Source: Lyngbya confervoides BDU141951
GTDB lineage: Bacteria > Cyanobacteriota > Cyanobacteriia > Thermosynechococcales > Thermosynechococcaceae
Direction of reading: 5' to 3'
Length of the DNA stretch: 62,464 bases
Assembly (NCBI RefSeq): GCF_000817775.3
Contig: NZ_JTHE03000106.1
Span: 1 to 62,464, forward strand
Part shown: piece after piece, positions 37,066-46,030 of the stretch
Numbering within the stretch: the first letter of the stretch is position 1
Layout: every line of letters begins with the position of its first letter
Translations under genes and position numbers: made by a program
The notes under the pieces: model-generated
The model's input: the letters and a program-made list of their open reading frames with translations, nothing else
What the model was told of the DNA's origin: nothing
The model's database searches: none

Positions 37066-37989
37066 TTTTATCTCCAGTGAGTCCTTAAATCTTGCATCTA
37101 ACAACTTATTCTTTTCTCAAAAAATTGTCAATCAACAAAAATTAACTTTACAGATAATCACTCGGGCTAGATAGTCAAAGCTCACGTTATGTTCAGAGAC
37201 TGAACTTCAAAAAAAGCGGCTTGATTACAAGAGTCCCAAGTGTTAATAAATTTATATAATTTGCATGCCTTAAAGGCAAATCAAACCCTTTTGGATAAAA
37301 AAATTTTCCTTGTCTCTAAGGCAGTAAGAAATGACTTTCTCACTAGGATAACTATACTGAGGATACATAAACTGTCAGTAATTTGAGCTGATCCCAAAGA
37401 ATGTGCTGGCAATTCCGCATGCCTTACCGAAGTATTGGCTTGGCAGATTAATTGAGTCAGTTCAACCGCTTAACCTAGCAGTTCTAAAATTTTCGGAATC
37501 TTGCGCCTTACTTAGGTCGTAAATCAGTAATACTGCTCCCGTTAAACCGTGAGTCTTGAAAAAGCAACCGAAAGCTGTGAGAGAACTACTAAATATTCCG
37601 TACTTATAACATGGGAAACTCGGCTCAGCATCACTAATCTGCATAATCCGGACAAAAGATTAACATCAGCCTGCATTTTCATACGCATATTACAGAGATA
37701 AAACCAAAAAGCATGCTTTACTTTAGATCATGGCTAACACAAGAGAGGACAAAATCACCACACTCTAACTTACATTTGAGTGTCTACAATCAAGGGCTAA
37801 CTAAGTTAAGCTCTGCAGAGAGGTTGTTGACCTTAAGAAGCAAGACAGGGCCGAGATCAATGTAGCGCAAAGATAAGCTGTTCTGAAAAATGGAATTTAA
37901 ATTATGTGTTTATCAAGACTTCATAACAAACATTTCATCCATGAAGGGCAATTGATTTTGGGTAAATCAGCACTCGAAAAAGAGCGGAT
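37066..37989. other. Promoter region of the exosortase operon and unassigned AT-rich sequence
   Basis: About 920 bp. The part next to the PEP-CTERM gene should hold the operon promoter; a 15-bp dyad lies at 37191-37205. A 60-codon minus-strand frame at 37462-37644 has no recognisable features and is probably chance. Nothing else is identified. Confidence 0.4.
37191..37205. promoter_or_regulatory. Perfect 6-3-6 dyad upstream of the PEP-CTERM operon
   Basis: GTTCAG-AGA-CTGAAC, a perfect inverted repeat 126 bp before the PEP-CTERM start. It could be an operator for a dimeric regulator or a small hairpin. Other explanations include chance, since the surrounding sequence is AT-rich. Confidence 0.3.
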
Positions 37990-38109
37990 TAAGTAGGTAA
38001 GCGTTGAAATCCTCAGTCAGAAATTTATACAAAAAACAGACTATGATCCACTACTGTCAAGAGATTTCAATGTTCAGCTCACCTGAGCTTTTTAGCCCCA
38101 ACCTACTTA
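37990..38109 (+). mobile_element. 120-bp MITE-like element B, copy 1
   Basis: Begins TAAGTAGGT and ends ACCTACTTA. The outer TA could be the duplicated target. Copy 2 (40828-40947) has the same length and orientation. The first 31 and last 45 bases are nearly identical between copies, while the middle differs. The arms form an imperfect long palindrome, so the RNA would fold into a hairpin. It is non-coding. Confidence 0.8.
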
Positions 38110-38144
38110 TTATGTCTCAAATTAATCGTATGGTATTATTTTAT

Positions 38145-38243
38145 GGGCACCTCGAAAAATAGCCTTATTGACAAATTAGAGTTAATAGGACACCTAACTT
38201 TCCGTTGGTCATTCTCAATAAGCTTGAATTATTCGAGGTGCCC
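38145..38243 (+). mobile_element. 99-bp MITE-like element A, copy 2
   Basis: Inverted relative to copy 1 at 33123-33221, with a single mismatch seen. It is flanked by TTAT on both sides (38141-38144 and 38244-38247), a 4-bp direct target duplication. It lies 88 bp before the sulfotransferase start and closes the 5.1-kb segment holding the exosortase operon. Confidence 0.85.
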
Positions 38244-38331
38244 TTATGATTTCTCTCTCAAGTCTAAACTTGTCTTATAAGATTTCTGCAATATAAATCA
38301 ACATTCAAAGATAAAGTTCACGAGGTATAGT

Positions 38332-39159
38332 ATGAGCTTACGTGTAATTAATGGCGCTAGTACTGAAGCTTACAGAGCAACTCAGTATTTTGTTCGTAGA
38401 GCAACTCCTCCTTCTCTTTACTACAAGTTAAGAACCTTTTGCCGTCAATATCCCAGCCTTTTCCTCCCTTTTTCGAGTTGGCGATGGAGACGATGGAGGA
38501 GGAAATATGTACCTGAGAATACTCACTACGAACCTGCGGCTCCATTTCCATTATCTAAAAACACTGAAATTGTTATTGAAGGCTTTCCTCGTACAGCCAA
38601 TACTTTTGCTCATATAGCCTTTAAGCTCGCTCAGGATGAATATATTAACATTGGACATCATACTCATGCTGCTGCTCAAGTTATTGCAGCAGTTAGAAGA
38701 AGAGTTCCAACAATTGTTCTTATTCGCGACCCTGAAGAGGCAATTATTTCATACATAGTTGGAGAATTTGATCCTAAAATCACAATGAGACAAGTTCTTC
38801 AAGATTATATAGCTTTCTATAAGCCAATTCTTCCACATCGCAATGAATTCGTCCTAGCTCCCTTTAGAAAAGTTGTGACAAGCTATGGTGAAATTATTGG
38901 TAAGGTAAACAATAAGTACGGTACATGCTTCAACGAATTCAAGCACACAGAAAAAAATATTAAGCAGTGTTTTGATTTAATTGATCAGGGATTTGAGAAA
39001 TCTTTTGGTTCAATAAAAGAGAATGTTATAAGTCGTCCCTCAGACTCAAGACATATAGACAGAAATCTTCTAGAGAAAGAGTTCCGCTCTGACAAACTAT
39101 CTCGTTTAAGAGATGAAGCTTATAATCTATATAATACTTTAATGCAGAGTATAAACTAG
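38332..39159 (+). CDS. Sulfotransferase-like protein
   Basis: 275 residues with G-A-G-G six bases before the ATG. A PAPS-binding P-loop-like E-G-F-P-R-T-A-N-T-F lies near residue 83, and the second PAPS element is I-V-L-I-R-D-P-E-E-A-I-I-S near 126. The central G-H-H-T-H may supply a catalytic His. It resembles sulfotransferases that modify sugars or small molecules in the cytosol. It is the only plus-strand gene in the polysaccharide region and stands between repeat elements, suggesting a separate acquisition. It lies in the AT-rich, HIP1-free part of the window. The acceptor is unknown; the neighbouring polysaccharide is a reasonable guess. Confidence 0.8.
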   Translation: MSLRVINGASTEAYRATQYFVRRATPPSLYYKLRTFCRQYPSLFLPFSSWRWRRWRRKYVPENTHYEPAAPFPLSKNTEIVIEGFPRTANTFAHIAFKLAQDEYINIGHHTHAAAQVIAAVRRRVPTIVLIRDPEEAIISYIVGEFDPKITMRQVLQDYIAFYKPILPHRNEFVLAPFRKVVTSYGEIIGKVNNKYGTCFNEFKHTEKNIKQCFDLIDQGFEKSFGSIKENVISRPSDSRHIDRNLLEKEFRSDKLSRLRDEAYNLYNTLMQSIN

Positions 39160-39245
39160 ATAGTGTAGCTTTAAAGACATACCGACATCTCCAAGACTAA
39201 CTTTGATCAATTAAACCATGAATTTTCCTTATCTCGTACATGACA

Positions 39246-39276
39246 ATGACAGTAATGTATCCCTAATTACTGTCAT
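39246..39276. terminator. Hairpin between convergent genes
   Basis: Perfect 11-bp stem ATGACAGTAAT/ATTACTGTCAT with a nine-base loop, between the sulfotransferase stop and the stop of the convergent polymerase gene. No T-run follows on either strand, so termination may depend on the stem alone. Confidence 0.45.
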
Positions 39277-39445
39277 GCCTTATGCAAGAAGAGTAACCTT
39301 TATAAAAAAGCTATGACTTTCGCATAAAATAAGCAGATCTAGGGCCTAAATTGGAGTGTGATTTATTGATAAATATTATTATGATGGTGTGTTAAATCCC
39401 CTTTAGATTGCGAAATAATCATTGATGCTAGCCTTGCCTCACCAC

Positions 39446-40804
39446 TTATAACCAGCTTAACCAACTTTTAGATTTTTGTGAGGATGGAGAATATTCAACA
39501 AGTACCTTTCCCATATTTTGCTCATGCCAACGTAGCCCAATTAGAACCGAAATTGTCAGCATGTACCCAGGTTCTTCTAATTGGGAAAAAATCATTCCAA
39601 CCACAAAAACACTGAGCAGTAGTAGCCTTGAGCAATCATCTTTACAAATATGATGCCAGACTAAGAAAGCTAGTAAAAAGTAAATAGCTAACCCAACCAA
39701 TCCTAGATCCCCCCAAATTCCTGCCCATCCAAACAGGGGTGAAAACATACTAGATTGGTTTCCTAACCAGCTTTCTGCTACAGTTTTCCATACTGCTTTG
39801 CTCGCTTCATGTTGTGTCGCTCCGAGAGGATTAAGTAAACTCGAATATTGATCTAGCATCCATCCGCCTAAACGACCAACAGTATGCCCAGGTCCCAAGC
39901 CAAATAGCCTGTTAAGAAAAGATTTATAGTAGGTTGGGACAATACGGAATGTTGCCATCTTTAGCAATGTTGCCTCGCCTTCCGGGCCATAAATTTCAGG
40001 TCGAATCCAGGTATTAAAAGCTCTGAACGAGGGTAAATTTTGAACTGCCCAAAAGAATACAGTCCCAATTAAAGAACCTCCGGCAACATACTGTAAGACT
40101 CTTACAATATCTTTTAATTTGATTAGTATCAATAATATCCAAGCTACAAATATTGCCATCAACACCTGTTTAGCATCTGCCACCTGCACATGTATTAAAG
40201 CAAAAGTCAATACGACACTCCGAAACCATAAAGGCACATCTTTAGCCGTCATCAAGTAGTACAGTGCAAACGACATAGAGACTGAGGCTCCTACGACGTG
40301 CCCTGAACCTGACAAGAAAAAGACTCCCTGAATATTATCTGCAGGCTCCATCCCCGTTGACTTTAAGTCAAACCTTAGAATAAAACGTTGAATTAGCGCA
40401 TAGAAAATATGGAACAGGCAAAAGCGACGAATCCAGATTTGTAAATTTTTAAGGCCACTGACAGAAGCCGATAAAGCATAAACAGCTACTAGGAAAATAA
40501 AGGGTTCTCCTAGTAGCAAAAAAGAAAGAATCGCATTGATAACACCAGCATTGTTAAGGATAGCACTAATTAGTATTATCGTGAATAAAATAAAAATTCC
40601 GATCAAAAGTTGTCTGGTTATAAATATTTTTTTTTGACTCTCTGAGCGACTTTTTATAAGTACTAATCCACAGGCAAGAGGAACTGTAACAAAGTGCAGA
40701 AAATTAATTTGAGCTGGAAATCCAAAAGTCTCAAACATACGCACAAAAAAAATACTGCTAAATGCTAAAATAATAGTCTTAGAATTTGTTAAGAGCCCTT
40801 GCAT
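39446..40804 (-). CDS. O-antigen ligase/polymerase-like membrane protein (Wzy type)
   Basis: 452 residues with about 11-12 predicted transmembrane helices and one large non-cytoplasmic loop (about residues 265-350) containing R-I-V-P-T-Y-Y-K-S-F and G-L-G-P-G-H-T-V-G-R-L-G-G. The G-x-G-P-G-H segment in the long loop is a common feature of Wzy/WaaL-type proteins (PF04932). It would polymerise or ligate lipid-linked repeat units on the outer face of the cytoplasmic membrane. First gene on the minus strand at the left edge of the polysaccharide locus; element B copy 2 lies between it and the next gene upstream. Confidence 0.8.
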   Translation of the reverse strand: MQGLLTNSKTIILAFSSIFFVRMFETFGFPAQINFLHFVTVPLACGLVLIKSRSESQKKIFITRQLLIGIFILFTIILISAILNNAGVINAILSFLLLGEPFIFLVAVYALSASVSGLKNLQIWIRRFCLFHIFYALIQRFILRFDLKSTGMEPADNIQGVFFLSGSGHVVGASVSMSFALYYLMTAKDVPLWFRSVVLTFALIHVQVADAKQVLMAIFVAWILLILIKLKDIVRVLQYVAGGSLIGTVFFWAVQNLPSFRAFNTWIRPEIYGPEGEATLLKMATFRIVPTYYKSFLNRLFGLGPGHTVGRLGGWMLDQYSSLLNPLGATQHEASKAVWKTVAESWLGNQSSMFSPLFGWAGIWGDLGLVGLAIYFLLAFLVWHHICKDDCSRLLLLSVFVVGMIFSQLEEPGYMLTISVLIGLRWHEQNMGKVLVEYSPSSQKSKSWLSWL

Positions 40805-40827
40805 ATTATTAGATTTATTATCTGCGA

Positions 40828-40947
40828 TAAGTAGGTGAGCGTTGAAATCCTCAGTCAGGGCTATGAACTAAAATTAGGCTGGATTCCAACAATAGCAAGG
40901 GATTTAAGAATTCAGCTTACCTGAGTCTTTTAGCCCCGACCTACTTA
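40828..40947 (+). mobile_element. 120-bp MITE-like element B, copy 2
   Basis: Same ends, length and orientation as copy 1 at 37990-38109. It is inserted between the polymerase gene start (40804) and the stop of the upstream glycosyltransferase (40971), so it may affect read-through or carry a promoter or terminator for the polymerase gene. Confidence 0.8.
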
Positions 40948-40970
40948 GAGGAATTCATACCCAGACTAAT

Positions 40971-42131
40971 CTACGTACACACTAAATGGTAGATTTCCAT
41001 CATTCGTTTGTAGTTGCTGTGAGCTGTATATTTCTCCTCAAATTCACTTCGGGCATTAATCCGCATTTGTTGCATGGCATCTGGGTGAGCCAATGCCCAT
41101 TCCACCTGCTCAATCAAACTAGCTGTATGCCCTGGCTGAAAGTGTAACCCTGTTTTCATGGGAGCGACAAGCTCAGCGATCGCCCCAATGTTAGCACCAA
41201 TCACAGGAGTCCCTTTTGCAAAGGATTCGATCGCTACTCGCCCAAAGGTTTCGTACCATTCTGAAGAAAACACCAAAAACATGGCTTCTCCCATCAAATC
41301 ATAAATATCAGATAGTGATCGTCGTCCCAACCATTCCACTCCTTTGCCCTTTTCAGCAGCAGTTTTTACCATCGGGGCGAGAGGGCCATCACCTGCAATC
41401 TTGAGGGGAATTTTAGTCCCTAAGGTTTCCCACGCTTCTAAAACCGTATCCAATCCTTTTTCTGGAGAGAGTCTACCAACAAACAACGCATATCCTCCAG
41501 ATCCATTTCCCGGTGTTGGGGCAGGATGTAGGAAGTTTGTCTTAAACTGGAACTTCTCCTTGGGGAGTCCTCCCTCAATGAATTTATGGAGAGCAAACTG
41601 GCTATAGGCAATAAACACATCAACAGCGTTTGTCCAGGTGCCTCTAAGGTCATGAAATTTGACCATTGAGGCGACGCCAGCACTGGCAACATGGCTATTA
41701 CGATAACAACCATGAATGATTCCGGGAAAGGGAAATGATTTACCTATACAATCTTCGCAGACCTGTCCACCTCGGAAAAACAAGCCGTTGGGGCAAAGTA
41801 GTCGATAATTGTGCAATGTCTGAACGACAGGCACCCCTTCGTCTTTGGCCGCATAGTAGGCTGCTGGTGAAATCACGGGAAAGGTGTTGTGAAAATGGGC
41901 CACGTGGGGACGCTCCTTCTGGATGAGCGATCGCAATTCACGATACACATCGCTGTTCCAGAGTGTGTTTTTGGTAAGGGCGATCGCGCCCATCCCGTTT
42001 ACCCGATCGTTATGAACCGTATAACAATAGACTTGGTGACCATTGGATTCCAACAAATCGGCCTCGGTGGCAAAGATAGTATCCTCCCCCCCAAGTTGCT
42101 GATAGTAATTATGGACTGCTAAAACTTTCAT
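40971..42131 (-). CDS. Glycosyltransferase family 4 protein
   Basis: 386 residues. N-terminal Rossmann-like half begins M-K-V-L-A-V-H-N-Y-Y-Q-Q-L-G-G-E-D, an opening typical of GT4 enzymes of exopolysaccharide loci. The C-terminal half has A-L-F-V-G-R-L-S-P-E-K-G-L near 215, then the donor-binding region ending E-S-F-A-K-G-T-P-V-I-G-A-N-I-G-A-I-A-E-L-V, the E-x7-E motif typical of retaining GT-B enzymes. A Cys-rich segment (V-C-E-D-C-I-G) in the N-terminal half is shared with the paralogue at 48832. It is cytosolic and membrane associated. Sugar donor and acceptor are unknown. Confidence 0.85.
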   Translation of the reverse strand: MKVLAVHNYYQQLGGEDTIFATEADLLESNGHQVYCYTVHNDRVNGMGAIALTKNTLWNSDVYRELRSLIQKERPHVAHFHNTFPVISPAAYYAAKDEGVPVVQTLHNYRLLCPNGLFFRGGQVCEDCIGKSFPFPGIIHGCYRNSHVASAGVASMVKFHDLRGTWTNAVDVFIAYSQFALHKFIEGGLPKEKFQFKTNFLHPAPTPGNGSGGYALFVGRLSPEKGLDTVLEAWETLGTKIPLKIAGDGPLAPMVKTAAEKGKGVEWLGRRSLSDIYDLMGEAMFLVFSSEWYETFGRVAIESFAKGTPVIGANIGAIAELVAPMKTGLHFQPGHTASLIEQVEWALAHPDAMQQMRINARSEFEEKYTAHSNYKRMMEIYHLVCT

Positions 42132-42409
42132 ACCTGGATAAAAAATTGTGGATTATCGATAATTAGGATATTAAACTAATTGTTTGAATATCTTACTCAT
42201 CTAGATTCAGCCGAATACAAACCTATTGGATTGACTTGCTTTTTGGTGTTGAAGGAAGCAACCTCATCGCTCTCTAAAACACTCCTTCGATCGACTAAAA
42301 TTTATCTGGACCATTTCATACTAGGCTATCAACCAAAGTCAGAATGGTAGGCGATTCAACTGCCTACCATCCTGTTACTTTTATCCTCCATTGAGGAGGT
42401 TCCTCAAAC

Positions 42410-43480
42410 CTAATTGATATTTGCCCATTTGAGGGATTTAAAATCGCGCTCTCGATAACGCCAATCGTTAAACAGTTTGGACACAAAATAAAGTGGATAT
42501 CGCAGAATATTCCATACTGGCAACAAAAGAAATTTAAATTCAATCGGATAATTGTACTTTTGCAGGTACGGCGCAGCCAATAGTTCGAAGAAGAAGCGCT
42601 CACGCTTTCTCATCTCGCGATAAAATTTCTCTGCATTGTTCGGATCAAGTCCTTGTTTTGCTTTTGAGTGAAATGATGTCATGAACTTTGGGGAAACTAG
42701 TTTCTGATTTCGCTCCAAATTATGGTAATCCTGATACATCTTTGGAAAGTATTCAATCCCAACGCAATCACATAATTTGGAGAGTTCCTCATCTGGAAAC
42801 CTTATCAGATCCTTATACCTGAGTTCATATACTTGTACTTTTTGTTCTCCATTTTTTAATTTTTCGACTCGACGAAGTCCATCAACCCAGTAAAGAATTG
42901 CAGGCAATAATCGCTTCGGTCCAAATTTTACCTGACTTTTTTGATGAACTTTTTTGTAAGAGAGATAAACATCTCGTCCATCTCTAACAACGTGGATAAT
43001 TTGAGTATCGGGGAAAACAGTGAGAATTTCTTCCAGGCTTGCAATTAGCACTGGTGATTTGATTCCCCAGAGCAGATCTTCAGTGCCCTCCCGTTCGTGA
43101 TATGCCTGATAAAAGACACGATTAATATCAGCAAAGCTCTGAGGCTGATAGCGGTTAAGATAGGAGATTAGATAATCCTTATCAAGACCCCATCCTTGAC
43201 CACGAGATGTTACCATAAAAAGGCTGACAATATTCTCATAATCCTGAGGGATAAACTCAGATTTTTTTTGATAGAAGCGATAGGCTCGACCAATAAAGTC
43301 ACTTTCGTGTGGAATCGCAATCTGATTACTGGCATTCAAAATTGATCGGAGTAATGTGGTTGCTGATCGACCTGAACTGACTATAAAAAGAACAGGATCT
43401 TTAATTTTAGTTGTATCTTTCTCCTGTCCAGGCAAACTACCAAATAAGTTATCTTTTTCCGCTGATCCGTTCGAAGTCAT
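42410..43480 (-). CDS. Sulfotransferase family protein
   Basis: 356 residues with a good ribosome binding site (GAGG seven bases upstream). P-loop for PAPS is V-S-S-G-R-S-A-T-T-L-L-R-S near 33; the second PAPS element is H-V-V-R-D-G-R-D-V-Y-L-S near 160. The N-terminal 25 residues are polar and unlike the fold. Bacterial enzymes of this type sulfate sugars of polysaccharides, glycolipids or small molecules. It lies between two GT4 genes on the same strand, which argues for sulfation of the polysaccharide or of its repeat unit before export. Confidence 0.85.
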   Translation of the reverse strand: MTSNGSAEKDNLFGSLPGQEKDTTKIKDPVLFIVSSGRSATTLLRSILNASNQIAIPHESDFIGRAYRFYQKKSEFIPQDYENIVSLFMVTSRGQGWGLDKDYLISYLNRYQPQSFADINRVFYQAYHEREGTEDLLWGIKSPVLIASLEEILTVFPDTQIIHVVRDGRDVYLSYKKVHQKSQVKFGPKRLLPAILYWVDGLRRVEKLKNGEQKVQVYELRYKDLIRFPDEELSKLCDCVGIEYFPKMYQDYHNLERNQKLVSPKFMTSFHSKAKQGLDPNNAEKFYREMRKRERFFFELLAAPYLQKYNYPIEFKFLLLPVWNILRYPLYFVSKLFNDWRYRERDFKSLKWANIN

Positions 43481-43505
43481 TACAAGTTACCTCGCCTATA
43501 CAACT

Positions 43506-44729
43506 TTAAGTGTTCAAAACTCTTTGGTAGAGTTCACTTAGTTCCTTCCCTTTCCTTTCCCAGTTATATTTCGATTGGATTAACTGCTGTCCCGTTTTCC
43601 CCATTTCAATCCTGCTATCGGGATCAAGGGCAAGTTGCTTCATGGCATAGGCTAAATCCTTTACAGCTTGTTCCGGGGTGTGGGCTAGTACCTTGATGCC
43701 GGTCTCCTTGGTTACCTGCACACCAGGACCACCCAGGTCAAGACAAAGGATAGGACGCCCTGCCGCCATGCTCTCTAAACAGACCCAGCCGCCGGAGTCA
43801 TGTAAACTGGGATGGACTAACACATGGCATTCCCCCAATCGTTCCAGCGTTTCAGACCGAGGGAGATTGCCCCAAAACTTGACGCGATCGCCCACTCCCA
43901 ACTCCTGGGCCAATCGCTGGAAATTCTGCATTTCGACGCCATCCCCCAGAATCCAGTACTCAGCATCGGGCAGGTTCGCCGCCGCAAAGGCCCGGATACC
44001 CAGATAAAAGCCTTTCCAGTGGAGTAATCGGCCCATGCTAATGAACCGCAGTTTCGATGGATCGGGCATGGGACATCGGGACAGTTGCTCAATTTCTTCC
44101 GTGGGCAGACTGGTTTCGGGGACCACTTCAACTTGTTGGGCTCCCAGAAGCCGCACTCGTTCAGCAGTGTCTTCTGTGGTGACTCGTACCACTCGACTAC
44201 GCTGGGCCGTGATGCGCGTGAAGGGATCGAGTTCACCTACGCGATGGGCCAAAACCCGCAAAATTTCATAGACCTTTGCCCGCCAGCTAAAATCCTGCCA
44301 GAAGGACTTTGGAGCCATTTCCCCTCCACCCACCGTGCCCCAAATGAAAGGGATGGGGAGCAATGAAATAAAGCTGGGGGTGGAATAGCGCACAAATGTA
44401 ACATGATGCGCTACATCAAAGCCAACTTCCCGATGGAGTTTGCGCGCAACAAAATATGCCTGAATCTGCCATAAATAGTAGTGAAAAACAAAGGCAATAG
44501 AGCCAAGCTTCCAAAATCCGCCAATCACTGGCAGCGTAAAATAGACGAAGTGCAAGTTAGAATTTGGGTTTTCTGCTAAGTATGACTCAATGGCAGGGCG
44601 ACCATCGTCTGGACGAGTCAATACCCAGACCTGATGCTCCTTTGCTAGTTCCCAGGCAATATTCCACCCGACACCTGGTTCTGAGCCTCGACCTGCTTCA
44701 CAAGCGTAAGCAGATAGAAGAACTTTCAT
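43506..44729 (-). CDS. Glycosyltransferase family 4 protein
   Basis: 407 residues. Begins M-K-V-L-L-S-A-Y-A-C-E-A-G-R-G-S-E-P-G-V-G-W, a form common in cyanobacterial exopolysaccharide loci. GT-B fold with R-F-I-S-M-G-R-L-L-H-W-K-G-F-Y near residue 225, and the E-x7-E region S-L-H-D-S-G-G-W-V-C-L-E-S-M-A-A-G-R-P-I-L-C-L. It would add one sugar to a lipid-linked intermediate on the cytosolic face. Its stop lies 25 bp before the sulfotransferase start, suggesting a common transcript. Confidence 0.85.
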   Translation of the reverse strand: MKVLLSAYACEAGRGSEPGVGWNIAWELAKEHQVWVLTRPDDGRPAIESYLAENPNSNLHFVYFTLPVIGGFWKLGSIAFVFHYYLWQIQAYFVARKLHREVGFDVAHHVTFVRYSTPSFISLLPIPFIWGTVGGGEMAPKSFWQDFSWRAKVYEILRVLAHRVGELDPFTRITAQRSRVVRVTTEDTAERVRLLGAQQVEVVPETSLPTEEIEQLSRCPMPDPSKLRFISMGRLLHWKGFYLGIRAFAAANLPDAEYWILGDGVEMQNFQRLAQELGVGDRVKFWGNLPRSETLERLGECHVLVHPSLHDSGGWVCLESMAAGRPILCLDLGGPGVQVTKETGIKVLAHTPEQAVKDLAYAMKQLALDPDSRIEMGKTGQQLIQSKYNWERKGKELSELYQRVLNT

Positions 44730-44884
44730 GGATTACAAGCCTCTAAATTAAAGATCATCCCAAAAAACACAAGAAAGTAATGTAACTAGTCAAAACTAAA
44801 TAGAAAAACAAATATAAACTTACAAGCGTCTAAGAGAAGCATAGTGAAAGTTCCTACTTAGTCCCATCAATACTAAGAAGATAA

Positions 44885-46030
44885 TCAACTTAGCGTCCTA
44901 AAGAAAGAAAGCCACTGCATAGCAATAGATTTCGGATCAAACTCAAGACACCTTGTTTTGCCTACTTGAGAAAAATGCATTCTCTCTTCTCTTGAAGAGA
45001 GTAACCGATTGATTGAGTTTGCAAGAGCTTCAATATTATAGTTTGGTACTAACTTGCCATACTCACTATTTCCTAAAATGTACCTCGGCCCCCCTCCAAT
45101 AGAATCTGTTGCAACCACAGGAACTCCACAAGCCATAGCCTCTACAAGAGCTAAGCCAAAGGGCTCTTCTTCCGATGGCAAAACGAAAACATCGGATTGC
45201 GCCATATTGCACCAAGGATTAGAGGTAAATCCTGGCAGACTAACGATTTCCTCTATACCCAGTTTCGTTATTATCTTCTCTAAAGTTTCTCTTTCAGATC
45301 CTTCTCCAAAAATAATCAACCTCGCACTAGATTGTTGATGTATGAGCTTAAAAGCTTCAAGCAACAGCGGAAAATTTTTCTGCTTTGCCAGTCGAGCAAC
45401 ACTTAAAATAACAGGATGCGTTTTATTAATAAGCCAAGGATGAGTCGCCTCATCCTGACTAAATCGCATTACTGCTTCAATATTGACAGGATTAGGAATA
45501 GTAATAGCTCGATCCGCAGGTATTGAAATGCGAACTTCACGAAGGAGATCATCTAAAACTTCTTGACTGTTGGCTCGGAGAGCACTAGCTCTTGGGTAAA
45601 GCAATTTTGCAAGCAGTGGATAAGAACGAACTTGAAGACTGTTTTTTTGTTCCACATAAGCCTTATAACTCATTGTTGAATGCTGGCTAAGAATCAATTT
45701 TGTTTTACTTTTCCCAGGGATAAGCCATCCTAAAGTTGCAGGAATATTAATAAACATTGAAATGGCTATCAATATATCTGGACTGTATTCTTTTAGAAAT
45801 TTTGCCAGGGGTAAAATCAATGATCTTGCTCGCTTACAATCAAGCTTTACTAGTTTCACACCCGAAGGAATTTCTACGTATTGGCCTGGAGGTTCAGCTA
45901 TATAAACAAGATAAATATTATGAACCCCTGCTTCCCAAAATCCCTTTGTCATAGCAGCAGTGTTATTTGCCAGTGCCCCCCCAGCAAGGCCCCATGTTAA
46001 GATTGCAATGGATGGTAGCGGTGATATCAT
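44885..46030 (-). CDS. Glycosyltransferase family 4 protein
   Basis: About 381 residues from the ATG at 46028-46030, which overlaps the stop of the upstream glycosyltransferase gene (ATGA arrangement); the longer frame to 46087 would overlap it further. N-terminal G-G-A-L-A-N-N-T-A-A-M, then V-I-L-S-V-A-R-L-A-K-Q-K-N-F-P near 205, F-G-E-G-S-E-R-E-T-L, and the donor region P-S-E-E-E-P-F-G-L-A-L-V-E-A-M-A-C-G-V-P-V-V-A-T-D. It is a standard retaining GT-B enzyme, related to those transferring GalNAc or hexose in O-antigen synthesis. Translationally coupled to 46027-47229. Confidence 0.86.
   Translation of the reverse strand: MISPLPSIAILTWGLAGGALANNTAAMTKGFWEAGVHNIYLVYIAEPPGQYVEIPSGVKLVKLDCKRARSLILPLAKFLKEYSPDILIAISMFINIPATLGWLIPGKSKTKLILSQHSTMSYKAYVEQKNSLQVRSYPLLAKLLYPRASALRANSQEVLDDLLREVRISIPADRAITIPNPVNIEAVMRFSQDEATHPWLINKTHPVILSVARLAKQKNFPLLLEAFKLIHQQSSARLIIFGEGSERETLEKIITKLGIEEIVSLPGFTSNPWCNMAQSDVFVLPSEEEPFGLALVEAMACGVPVVATDSIGGGPRYILGNSEYGKLVPNYNIEALANSINRLLSSREERMHFSQVGKTRCLEFDPKSIAMQWLSFFRTLS

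Noticed and set aside
37462-37644. 60-codon minus-strand frame in the AT-rich intergenic region
   Set aside because: No ribosome binding site, family or coding-like composition was seen.
33100-38250. Possible CRISPR array or direct-repeat locus
   Set aside because: The repeats are only two inverted copies 5 kb apart with terminal inverted repeats and target duplications, which is a transposon pattern and not repeat-spacer units.
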